Positions 1 through 8,200 of a stretch of 9,493 bases of DNA are shown here, in pieces. A program made the translations under genes and the position numbers. The notes beneath the pieces are model-generated. The model had not been told where the DNA came from, searched no databases, and was given only the letters and a program-made list of their open reading frames with translations. Source of the DNA: JAUMBM01 sp964441755 (GTDB lineage Bacteria > Bacteroidota > Bacteroidia > Chitinophagales > Saprospiraceae); the NCBI GenBank assembly GCA_964441755.1, contig CAYTVG010000045.1, positions 1 through 9,493 on the forward strand. Direction: 5' to 3'. Each line of letters opens with the position of its first letter. Positions within the stretch are counted from its first letter, which is position 1.

Positions 1-3000
1 TGAGCGTGCCGGGCTCCCAGGGACACATAGACTCTCCGCTCTTCAGTTTGAAGACCGGTGTACCAAAGACAGGATCATCCAGCACGTCAACCGTGAAATT
101 GTCGTTCGGATCATCATCAGCCAGCGTAAAACTTACTGACCGAGAAGTTTGGTTGGTAAAATTGTCCGTATGCTGGAATCCGCCACCAATTTCAAAACTC
201 AGCGAAAGGGTAGTTCCGATATCAAAGACTTCAAAACCTATGGTGCTGGCCAGGCCTGCTGTGAACGAAATCTCCGTGGAGAACTCCTCCGATACTGATT
301 CGCTTGTCGACTGTGTCTGGGTGTAAGTCGTCAAGGCATCGAAAGTGATATTCTCTTTGAAGATTGCCCGCTCCTTGAGCCGCTTGTTGTAATCGATGAT
401 GCGACGCCAGCTGTTAGCAGATGAAGTATCACCGATTAATTCCAATGAGGGGATGACATCCGTTTCTATCTGCCATTCGCTATACACATACTTCGTACCA
501 AAACCTTCAGGCCATACGCGTATGTTATTGCCCAGCGTAAACTCGCAAAGGTCAAAGTCATAACCCAGCACATCGGTAGCACTAAACTCAAAATTGATAG
601 CTGCGCCCACATAGATATCTGCATCCCCAAACAATACAGCATCCCCGTCTGATGTGCTGTACTCAATGTCATTGGTGATACATACTTCCGCGGAGCTGGT
701 AAACCCAAACCCGGTGGATACAGAACCCGTGATATCCAGATTATTGATTGCCTCTGTCTCAGTAATTACACCCCCAAAAGGTGAACCCGCGTAGGTTACT
801 ACCTTTGCGCCCAGATCGATATTTACCCCGACACCCGTAGTTGTGCTCGTGAGAGCTGCATTTGACCAGGCATGACAATAGGTAGATCCGTCTGCCAAAG
901 TAGCAGAGGATCCATCGCCCGGCGGATCCCGCAGGATGATCAGTGGCATAGCCGGAGAAGCTGTTGTAAAGGTCGACTCGCGCGAGCGCTCACCTAAGAC
1001 CACTACCCGCTCGACTTCCGTGGCAGTGGCCCCATTCACCTCTGCCGTCACCTGCAAAAATTTCTCATAGTTGCCGCCAATATTCGGAGCACCCGCCCAA
1101 TACTCAATCGTATAGGTAGATGTATCCGAGTCAATCGTATACTCAGGTATCTCCGCAATCTGGTTGTTAACGATCAGCCGGAAGCTATCGAGGTAGCAGT
1201 CCCCACCATCATAACTTTCGTACACACGCACCTTCGTCTTGTATTTGCGGTTGCCATTGGCAGGAGTGGACTGCTCGATCATCTTGAGACCACTGCCAGC
1301 ACAGCCGCTTTCTTCAAACGGCTCGATGTATACATTGGGCGGAGCAATGTAGATGAAGTCAATTGTATCTTTCAGCCGTCGCCGCAGATCCGTCTCCTGA
1401 CCTCCCTGCAGCTGAAAATAGTTGTAGATAATATTATTAGAATGCTGCGTCACACTAATAGCCATCGGTATGGGCGGAAGCCCTGTAAAACGGAATTTCC
1501 CATCGGGATTGTCCAGCGTCAGCTCCTGATAGTAACAGTCATTGAGCGCCTGGGCTTTCACTTTCACGATAGCGCCATCGGGGATGACCGACAGTCGGCA
1601 ATGGCCGCCGGCCATTTGGCCGACCACCTCGCGCTTCGTCTGGTTTTGAAAAAGCACCCCGGCCACCGGCCGGTTGAGGCGCCGAACCTGGAAAAAACCC
1701 GGGCTGAACACATGATCGCTGTAGCGGGGGGTCAGCGTCACTGTCACCCCGGGTTCGAAATCCGCCACAAAACGTCCGTTGGCATCTGTGAATATCTGCG
1801 GAAAATACGACTGCCCGTTGACCAATATTTCTACCTCCTCCTGGTAACAAAAGGTATTTTCAAAGCGCACAACGCCCGAAATGGTCACCGTTGACTGGTT
1901 GACAAAATCAATTCCTGAGGCTGCGGTAGCACTCTCATTGATGTTGACCACCCGCTGGCTTGGCTGAAACAGGTTGGGCGTTGCCTCCTGCCGGTAGGTG
2001 ATGATTGAAAAAGGCGCATTGTAAACTGTACCGATACCACTCATGGCAGGACCATAGTCGACCAGCTCTGTACCATCGCCTTCGTCCAGTGAAAAGTAGC
2101 TAATCAGGTATGGATTAGCCACGTCCGTACCTCCGCTGCCAAAAGGTGAAGCGTTGAGTTGTATGTTGGCTACCGTCAGTACGCTGTGGTAAAAAGCTAC
2201 CTCATCCAGCAGGCCTGTATAAAAATCTGTCCCGGGGCTGCCTGTGGCTCCCAGTTGCCACACATCACCCGTCCACTCACCGCTCAGATCGCTATAAGTG
2301 AGGGTATTCTGCAGGTCGCCATTTTTATAGTAAGCCACCTGTCCTGAATATGCATCCAGCGTCAGCGACAAATGCTGGTAAGCAGTGGTTGCAGGGCCCA
2401 GTACCTGTGTCTGTCCATTGATGGTCAGAAAAAAATTATTATTCTCGATGCCAAATACAAAGTCATTATCACCCTTGGCCAGCACCACCTGCCGCGACTG
2501 CAGGTCAAACGGGTGCAGGTTAATCTCTACGGTGGCTGTATCCGGTAAATCGAAATCTGTCAGCGTAGCGTAAGACGCATAAGCAGCGTTGAACTCCAGC
2601 GCATAGCGCGAATAGAAATTTTTGACCGGCGTAGCCGTAAATGTCTGCGCCTGGCTGTAATTGACCCCCTCAACCGTATAAAAACCTGCCGAATCTGTGA
2701 AGCCGGCATTGTTGACCGGTGCAGCGTCGGCACTAAAGGTTGCTCCGTTGATAAAAGCATGCATATCATTGTCGGAAAGATCAAAAACCTTAGTTCCCAG
2801 ACCTTCATCAAACTTCCAGTAGGCAACTAGATTGGCCGTAGACTTGGAGACCGTCAGATCGCGTGTCAGGAAAATCTGGGTGCTCGTCAGGGGGGCGTTG
2901 TACAGGCGCACATCATCGATGCGGCCGTGGAAAAAGCCCGTCTGATTGCGGCGGCTGCCGATGGTAAACAGCGCATCTTCATTGGCGATGGACGCTTTGG

Positions 3001-3955
3001 TAGAAGACACATAGCGGCCGTCGACGTACAGCAGCAGCGAAATACCGTTGTACACGGCTGTCACCTGGTGCCAGCCATTAGGATTTTCGGTGAATTCATG
3101 CGCAAGACTGGCTGTACCGCTGCCCGTGCCTACACTGGCTACCACCCCCTTACCGCTAGCGGCAGGTGTGGTATGCAGCCAGAAATTTTTATTCAGGTCG
3201 CTACCCAAATCGATGATACCGTCGCTGTCGTAGCCGTTATCGATCTTTACCCAGGCAGAGACGGTCCACATATTGGTTGGCACCACCGGCAGGTGGGTCA
3301 CACAAATGTAGTCATTGACGCCGTCAAAGCGCAGCGAGCGCCCAATGGTAGGCGTCAGCTTTACATGGGCCCCAACCACCGGATTACCACTGAAAGTCTC
3401 CAGCTTGCCCGTCACAATACCATTGGGATTGACAAAGCCAACCGCCTTGCCGTGGCTGCCGTCGCCAAACTGGTTACGGCCATAAACAGTATATTCATAA
3501 AACTCTCCCGCCTGTACATTGAAGTCTATAAACTGGCTGATCCCCGGCTCTATCTGTGCCAAAAAGGCGCCATCCCGCAAGACGATGAAGCCTGTGGTCG
3601 CTTCTGAACTCAGTGGATCCATCTGCCAGCGAATCAAAATCCGGTCGGGAAAATCCCCCTGACTCACATCCATGAGCGGCGCCTGAGGGGCTATCAAAAA
3701 CCGGGACCAGAAGCCCGCCGCCAGCGTAAAATCCTGACCTACATTTTCACCCACCACGTGCTGAGCAACGGTATAGCTGGAGCGGTTTCTGGCAGAAAAG
3801 GCGTTGGTGGCGCTACCGTAGTTGTACAACACATCACCCTTGGTGATGGGCAGATTGGCTGTGGGATCACAGTCAGTTTCTACCTGTGCGCTAAGCGGCA
3901 CTTGCACAACTACCCACAGCAGTATTGCCAGGTAGTAATATATTGATTTAGTCAT
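1..3955 (-). CDS. Giant exported LamG / carboxypeptidase-regulatory-like protein (N-terminal part, runs off left edge)
   Basis: The frame is open from the ATG at 3955-3953 to the window edge, giving 1318 complete codons; the C-terminus is not seen. Residues 1-23 form a signal peptide (MTKSIYYY, hydrophobic core, VPLSA before Q24). Residues about 42-84 resemble the 'QHVVGENVGQ...AAGFW' opening of many Bacteroidota surface proteins. Residues 100-175 look like fibronectin type III (ILIRWQ, YEYTVYGRNQFGDGS). A carboxypeptidase-regulatory-like half-repeat (VTGKLE, GNPVVGAHVKLTP) starts near 181. LamG domain 1 spans about 206-357 (SLRFDGVNDY, WTVSAWVKID, GRIDDVRLYN), with a trailing LVAYWKFDEG at 375. 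LamG domain 2 spans about 452-598 (LLDEVAFY). Further regulatory-like repeats lie at about 688-870, followed by an unassigned beta-rich region to 1318 with ILRDPPGDGSS near 1007 and CPWEPGT near 1310. No catalytic residues were recognised. It follows the tail-collar gene by 47 bases, so one operon is likely. An extracellular adhesin or matrix role is inferred. The start is supported by the signal peptide. Confidence 0.9.
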   Translation of the reverse strand, partial: MTKSIYYYLAILLWVVVQVPLSAQVETDCDPTANLPITKGDVLYNYGSATNAFSARNRSSYTVAQHVVGENVGQDFTLAAGFWSRFLIAPQAPLMDVSQGDFPDRILIRWQMDPLSSEATTGFIVLRDGAFLAQIEPGISQFIDFNVQAGEFYEYTVYGRNQFGDGSHGKAVGFVNPNGIVTGKLETFSGNPVVGAHVKLTPTIGRSLRFDGVNDYICVTHLPVVPTNMWTVSAWVKIDNGYDSDGIIDLGSDLNKNFWLHTTPAASGKGVVASVGTGSGTASLAHEFTENPNGWHQVTAVYNGISLLLYVDGRYVSSTKASIANEDALFTIGSRRNQTGFFHGRIDDVRLYNAPLTSTQIFLTRDLTVSKSTANLVAYWKFDEGLGTKVFDLSDNDMHAFINGATFSADAAPVNNAGFTDSAGFYTVEGVNYSQAQTFTATPVKNFYSRYALEFNAAYASYATLTDFDLPDTATVEINLHPFDLQSRQVVLAKGDNDFVFGIENNNFFLTINGQTQVLGPATTAYQHLSLTLDAYSGQVAYYKNGDLQNTLTYSDLSGEWTGDVWQLGATGSPGTDFYTGLLDEVAFYHSVLTVANIQLNASPFGSGGTDVANPYLISYFSLDEGDGTELVDYGPAMSGIGTVYNAPFSIITYRQEATPNLFQPSQRVVNINESATAASGIDFVNQSTVTISGVVRFENTFCYQEEVEILVNGQSYFPQIFTDANGRFVADFEPGVTVTLTPRYSDHVFSPGFFQVRRLNRPVAGVLFQNQTKREVVGQMAGGHCRLSVIPDGAIVKVKAQALNDCYYQELTLDNPDGKFRFTGLPPIPMAISVTQHSNNIIYNYFQLQGGQETDLRRRLKDTIDFIYIAPPNVYIEPFEESGCAGSGLKMIEQSTPANGNRKYKTKVRVYESYDGGDCYLDSFRLIVNNQIAEIPEYTIDSDTSTYTIEYWAGAPNIGGNYEKFLQVTAEVNGATATEVERVVVLGERSRESTFTTASPAMPLIILRDPPGDGSSATLADGSTYCHAWSNAALTSTTTGVGVNIDLGAKVVTYAGSPFGGVITETEAINNLDITGSVSTGFGFTSSAEVCITNDIEYSTSDGDAVLFGDADIYVGAAINFEFSATDVLGYDFDLCEFTLGNNIRVWPEGFGTKYVYSEWQIETDVIPSLELIGDTSSANSWRRIIDYNKRLKERAIFKENITFDALTTYTQTQSTSESVSEEFSTEISFTAGLASTIGFEVFDIGTTLSLSFEIGGGFQHTDNFTNQTSRSVSFTLADDDPNDNFTVDVLDDPVFGTPVFKLKSGESMCPWEPGTL

Positions 3956-4002
3956 AATATTCTTTCAATTGATTTACTAAATTGAATTATTCATAGGCCG
4001 CA
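3956..4002. other. Short AT-rich spacer between the tail-collar gene and the giant LamG gene
   Basis: These 47 bases separate the stop of the upstream gene from the next ATG. On the minus strand the last bases before the ATG read TTGAAAGAATATT, which has only a weak purine patch and no real Shine-Dalgarno sequence, as is usual in Bacteroidota. A 7-bp inverted repeat (TTCAATT 3964-3970 and AATTGAA 3980-3986, 9-base loop) is present, but it is all A/T except one pair and may be chance. No terminator or clear promoter is visible, which favours co-transcription of the two genes. Confidence 0.6.
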
Positions 4003-4869
4003 TCAATTGATTCGAATGTATACCCAGAGGTTGATATTCTTTGGGCGGGTTTCTGTGCCACCGGTGTTGTTAATGGTAATACCCGTAGTAGAAGTTCCTG
4101 TATTTGTGAACATTGTATAATCTTGTGGACTACCAGCCTGATTTTGTTCTGGCCAACCTCCTGCTGGGTAAAAAGCACCTCCCGTGTGATTGTGTCCCGG
4201 ATCTGTAATATTATGGTTATGTGATTTAAAATCATCTCCTTGCATTGTAGCTATAGGTGAATTACTGTCGCGATCCGGATCATTATCACTATTTGCGAAA
4301 TCCTGAGCTCTCACAAAAAGCCCTCCTGCATTGGGTACAGAAGTCATTCCACTGGCTATTCTGAGCTTATCGCCGGGGGCAAGCGGTCTGCCATCCATCG
4401 GAACCCAACAATCACCATTCTCTGCCGCAAATTCTGTGGGATTCAGTACGGAGTATTTAACGTCTCCCACAGCCCCCGAGCAAACTACCTTCTGGGCCAC
4501 ATTTGCCCCAAATGTATAGGGCGCATACGTGAGTTCTGTCCGCGGCTGCAGCTCGAAGTTGCCAATGCGGACACCCAGGTAGAGCGTACTGCCAAAATCA
4601 GATCCATCCAGCTGCACTACGCTGCCCAAATAGTGGCTGTAAATTCCTCCGATGACCTCCACTGTTGCCTCTTCTTCCCACAAGGCAGTGCCCCCTGTGG
4701 GTACGTCATACAGTAAAAACTTCACCGTGTAGCTGCCGTCGGCTACCGAAGCACCGTTAGAACTCTTCAGTGTCCCCTGAATACTAATCCGGGAGACCGT
4801 CTGCTGTGCCGTCAACTGCGTTGTCAGTAGTACAGCGAAAATCAATACCAGCTGTGCAATTTTTTTCAT
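4003..4869 (-). CDS. Exported protein with phage tail-collar/tail-fibre-like C-terminal domain
   Basis: This is a complete 288-residue protein, ATG at 4869-4867 and TGA at 4005-4003. Residues 1-21 are a signal peptide (MKKIAQ, hydrophobic core, QLTA before Q22). Residues 24-120 form a beta domain common in exported proteins of many phyla (IQGTLKSSNG, DGSYTVKFLLYD, ALWEEE, YLGVRIG, ending YAPYTF). Residues 135-288 resemble the phage tail-collar domain: GDVKYS, WVPMDGRPL, GGLFVRAQD, GDDFKSHNHN, GHNHTGG and the closing ETRPKNINLWVYIRI. Two HxH motifs, H217-N-H219 and H226-N-H228, match the type that binds iron in trimeric tail-fibre needles such as T4 gp37 (family knowledge). Trimerisation and metal binding here are inferred. 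No T9SS sorting domain is present and no phage genes lie nearby, so a host surface or periplasmic protein is more likely than a prophage part. The collar half is more AT-rich than the N-terminal half. There is no clear Shine-Dalgarno sequence. The start is fixed by the signal peptide. Confidence 0.92.
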   Translation of the reverse strand: MKKIAQLVLIFAVLLTTQLTAQQTVSRISIQGTLKSSNGASVADGSYTVKFLLYDVPTGGTALWEEEATVEVIGGIYSHYLGSVVQLDGSDFGSTLYLGVRIGNFELQPRTELTYAPYTFGANVAQKVVCSGAVGDVKYSVLNPTEFAAENGDCWVPMDGRPLAPGDKLRIASGMTSVPNAGGLFVRAQDFANSDNDPDRDSNSPIATMQGDDFKSHNHNITDPGHNHTGGAFYPAGGWPEQNQAGSPQDYTMFTNTGTSTTGITINNTGGTETRPKNINLWVYIRIN

Positions 4870-5094
4870 GACCAGAAATATTATTTGTTATATAATCATT
4901 TGCTAATTGCTGGTCCGGCGATCTCCGAGCTCATTTCCGAACAGATTTGATCTACGAATCTTCCGTCCGACTTCCATGCGCTCAATTCACTTCCAAACGC
5001 TGCCCGCAAATCTCCACTCGAAGCAGGTACATTATTCTGCAAATGATGTGACGCTACCTGCAAAATGGTACAGCAGGTGCATTTTTGGCAGGAA
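4870..5094 (-). other. Leader region upstream of the tail-collar gene, no gene seen
   Basis: No convincing coding frame is present on either strand. The 40 bases next to the ATG are strongly AT-rich on the minus strand (TATATAACAAATAATATTTC), which fits a Bacteroidota translation start without a Shine-Dalgarno sequence. I looked for the Bacteroidota promoter pattern TAnnTTTG with an upstream TTG and found no exact match. The promoter of the tail-collar/LamG pair should nevertheless lie here, because a terminator sits just upstream. The distal part carries the repeated GCAGGTA-like words listed separately. Confidence 0.5.
5022..5086. repeat. Pair of 15-bp near-identical direct repeats with an inverted copy between them
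   Basis: AGCAGGTACATTATT (5022-5036) and AGCAGGTGCATTTTT (5072-5086) match at 13 of 15 positions and start exactly 50 bases apart. Between them TACCTGC (5055-5061) is the inverse of GCAGGTA (5023-5029). The elements lie about 150-220 bases upstream of the tail-collar ATG. They could be regulator binding sites, but a chance origin cannot be excluded. Confidence 0.4.
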
Positions 5095-5141
5095 AGACTA
5101 AAAATGAAAGCGGGGAGACTGGCAAAGCCAATCTCCCCGCT
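5095..5141 (-). terminator. Strong intrinsic terminator for the T9SS gene
   Basis: The outer stem pairs GCGGGGAGA (5110-5118) with TCTCCCCGC (5132-5140), plus an A-T pair at 5109/5141. After one mismatch (5119/5131) the inner stem pairs TGGC (5120-5123) with GCCA (5127-5130) around a 3-base loop. Read on the minus strand, the GC-rich stem is followed by TTTCATTTTTAGTC, a U-rich tail. On the plus strand no U-run follows, so it works in one direction only. It lies about 115 bases after the stop codon at 5256. Confidence 0.85.
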
Positions 5142-5145
5142 CGAT

Positions 5146-5159
5146 GCAGCACTAGCTGC
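5146..5159. repeat. Small inverted repeat, 5-bp stem
   Basis: GCAGC (5146-5150) pairs with GCTGC (5155-5159) around a 4-base loop. It sits between two larger hairpins and its arms could also pair with those of the 5169-5191 repeat, so the RNA might fold in alternative ways. On its own it is short enough to be chance. Confidence 0.35.
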
Positions 5160-5168
5160 CTAAAGGTG

Positions 5169-5191
5169 TTTTGCTGCCCGCAGCAGCAAAA
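5169..5191. repeat. Perfect 9-bp inverted repeat, 5-base loop
   Basis: TTTTGCTGC (5169-5177) pairs fully with GCAGCAAAA (5183-5191) around CCGCA. On either strand the T-run is on the 5' arm of the hairpin and the A-run on the 3' arm, so this is not a standard terminator. It belongs to the hairpin cluster in the 3' untranslated region of the T9SS gene. Confidence 0.65.
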
Positions 5192-5206
5192 AAGAAAGCC
5201 AGATGT

Positions 5207-5240
5207 ACCGACTTTGCCGGCCATGGCCGGCAAAGTCGGT
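5207..5240. repeat. Perfect 34-bp palindrome 15 bases after the T9SS gene stop
   Basis: The left half runs ACCGACTTTGCCGGCCA (5207-5223) and the right half is its exact reverse complement (5224-5240), centred on CCATGG. As RNA it would fold into about 15 base pairs closed by a 4-base CATG loop. It could act as a terminator or mRNA 3'-end stabiliser. On the minus strand the nearest T-rich tract (CTTTCTTTTTT, 5188-5198) begins 8 bases past the stem, later than in a typical intrinsic terminator. A DNA-binding dimer site or a dispersed palindromic repeat are alternatives. Confidence 0.8.
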
Positions 5241-5255
5241 TGTATGATGACCGGC

Positions 5256-8200
5256 TTAGTGCGCGAGCAACAGCCGCCGGCAGGCTACTTCCCTGCCATG
5301 CTGCCTGAGCCGCAGCCAGTATACGCCCCGCGGCATGGCCGATACGTCCAGCAGGCTCTGCCCGCTGCGCAGCAGGTCGCGCCGCACAACCTGCCCCAGC
5401 AGGTTGTACCAGCTCACCTCCAGCCCTTCGCCACCGCTGATGTACACCGCTTCCTGTGCCGGATTGGGATAGACCGAGATCAATGGTAACTGATCTGCTG
5501 CTACTTGCCCGCCAAGGTTTTCATCGTACGCGGGTTCGAGGACAGACAGCTGTGATGCCTGCTGCGCTGTTGTCTGCAGCCCCGCAGGCTTGTCTTCTGC
5601 AGGCTTGCTGCCGGTGCCCTCCGTCTGCAGGTAGGCCGGACTGTCATCATTGCCTTCCGACAATCCAATCACCTGCACATCCGTAAAGCGCACCACCGCC
5701 TGCTCGCTGCCTGTACTCTCCGCAAACAGCCCCAGCTCGATGCACTGCCCCATCGGGATGGCAAAGAAGAAAATCGACTGCCAGCTCTGGCCGTCGGCCG
5801 AGCTGTAGCCTATAAAATCATTGCCGCTGCGCACCAGCCGCAGCCAGCTTTGGTTGGGTAAAAAAAGCTGCTGTGACTGCAGCTGCCCGCCCGTCTGGCT
5901 TCTCACCTCGCGCCGGATGAAGGGCAGCATGTTGTTTTTCAGCAGCACCTTTTTCGACAGCACCGCATTGGTCTCCCGCAGCTGTATGCCGCCCCAGCCG
6001 CTGCCGGTAAGCCCTACGATCCGCGCCCGCAGCTCGCCATCGCCGCACAGCTGCCGCTGTACGCCGTAGTAGGCGTCGTTACCGCCGCCCAGCGTGCCCG
6101 CTGCACTGATCACCAGCTCATCGCTGCAGGCTCCCCAGTCTACACTGCCCGTAGTGCCGCCCACGGATACTGCCTGCCAGCCGGCAGGCAGGCCGCTGCC
6201 GCCATCAACCGTGATGACGGCTTCGCAGCTGCTGCTGTTGCCCGCAGCGTCCGTCACCCGCAGGCTGCGCACCACCTCTTCTCCGGCCTGCGCACAGCTC
6301 AGCAGGCTGCCGCCTTCCACTGTCCGGCTCGTAATGCCGCAGTTGTCGGTGGAGCCGCCGTCCAGCAGTTCTCCCGTTAGTGTGAATGTTCCGTCTGTCC
6401 CCAGGGCTACCGTTGCATCGCGGCATACTGCCACCGGGGCTGTGTTGTCCATAATATCAAATGTATAGCTAATAACCGTCTCATTGCCGTCGGTGTCCGT
6501 ACCCGTCAGCTCCAGCCGGTGGCTGCCCACCGGCAGGCGCATCGACAGGCTGTAGCGCTGATTCGCATCGGGGCCTGTCACGCTCAGCGCCGGGGCTGGG
6601 GATACCCCCACCGCCGTCAGCACCGCTGCCAGCGTCGGCCGGTAGCCCGGCAGACTGCAGTTGTCCTGCACTTCCACCGTCCAGCTTAGGTTGGCTGCGC
6701 AGTCATCGGCATCGGCGCTGTAGGCCTGCTGCAGTTGCTGCTGCAACTGCTGGCTGCCGTCGCGCACCACCAGCACCGGAGGGGTTGTATCCTGACTGAT
6801 GAGTACCGCTACCGAGGGTGTCAGGGCCGGGTAGCAGCTGGTGGCCACATTGCAGCCGCCCGCACTGGCGATCGACAGCTCTATGCCGTAGCTGCCTACG
6901 CCCACATCCGCCACCGCTATGCTGGCCGGCAGCGTCACATTGCTGCCCAGCAGGCGGCTGGCACCTGTCCCGGCTTCAATCATCCGCACATCAAAGCTGC
7001 CGCCACTGCAGTAAGCACTCGACAACTCCAGCGTAAATAAGCCGTCTGTACTGCCCGCACAGCTTGGGTGCTGCACAGCCTGTGCGGTTACCAGTATCCC
7101 CGGCACACAGGGATCCTCATCGTCCGGATCCACATCGGCATACACCCCGTCACCGTCAAAGTCACAGGCGCTGTTGAGCCGGTCAGGCACGCAGGCATCC
7201 AGCGGATCGGGATCCAGAAAGTCGCAGTAGCCATCACCGTCGGTGTCAACACCGCGGCAGTAGTCGATCTGGGTGTCCGCCTGCAGCTCTTCACTAAAGT
7301 CGCAGTCTGCCGCCTTGGCCATCACCGACAGGCTGCCCTGCCAGCTCGTGTCCCGAAGGCTCACCAGCAGTTGGCCGTCAGCCGCAAGGCTCACCAGCAC
7401 CGGCGCAAAGTCTGCACTCAGCGGACTGTCGGGCGTACCTACCTGTCCACCCGAACTGAAGGTCAGCGGCTCGGCCAGCACAAATTCACGCCCCAGCGCA
7501 CCGCTGTACAGCCGCAGTTCCACACTTGCACCCTGTACCTGATTGTCATACACCTGCAGCAGGAACAGCCGCCGTCCGCCCAGCACCTGGGCTGAGGCCA
7601 CGCCCCGGAGCTGACCGCCAATGAAGGCGGCCACCCGGTCGTCGGCATGACTAAACAGGTAGTCAGGCGTGTAGCGCGCCTGCAGGGTCACACTCATGGT
7701 GTGGCTGTAGGCAGCACCGTTGACGCTCCAGGCAGGCAATGGCAAGGGGGGCACCATGGCCGCCGGAAGCAGAGGGGACAGACTGTAGTTCAGGCAGCTA
7801 CCCGTGTAAGTCGTCTCGTAATCAGTCAGTGATATCGTGTCAAAAGCTTCTCCTGGCGCCGCATACTGCGGTGGTACGGTCTCAAATGTCGGTCCCGCAT
7901 AGCCCGGCAGTATCTCCAGTGAAAGACTGCTCGCTGCCGTATAGGCATTCAGCGTCTGCTCGGTGGCCTGTATCGCAAGGCTGGTACTGCCTGTCCAGCT
8001 TGTACTCACGGGGGAGACATATAAAGTATCGTTGCTGACCACCGTCGCAAAGTAGGGGTTATCCGACACCTCCCACACAATCGGGTCACTGTCCCGCTGG
8101 TTCAGATAATCCCGCAGCGCCACCGGCCGGAAGTCCATCCCCTGCAGCCGCCGCTGCCCCGGTATCGCCTCCATGCTGATCAGCAGATCCCCGTCCGAGC

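Noticed and set aside
2927..3607. 226-codon open frame on the plus strand
   Set aside because: It lies wholly opposite the LamG 1/FN3 part of the giant gene, has no recognisable domain, and the minus-strand frame has clear family motifs throughout.
3964..3986. Terminator between the tail-collar and LamG genes
   Set aside because: The 7-bp stem has only one G-C pair and is not followed by a proper U-run.
4003..4440. Prophage remnant around the collar domain
   Set aside because: The protein has a bacterial signal peptide and an exported N-terminal domain, and no capsid, tail, integrase or lysis gene is visible.
5085..5489. 134-codon plus-strand frame reaching into the intergenic gap
   Set aside because: It crosses the terminator and the palindrome and then overlaps the T9SS sorting domain in antisense; no protein feature supports it.
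6728..6760. CAG/CTG-rich tract as a simple-sequence phase-variation repeat
   Set aside because: The tract encodes a Gln/Leu stretch (QQLQQQLQQ) with an irregular order of units, so slippage is unlikely and the frame is intact.
7068..7595. 175-codon open frame on the plus strand
   Set aside because: It is opposite the GC-rich T9SS gene, where stop codons are rare in all frames. The translation is low-complexity and shows no domain.
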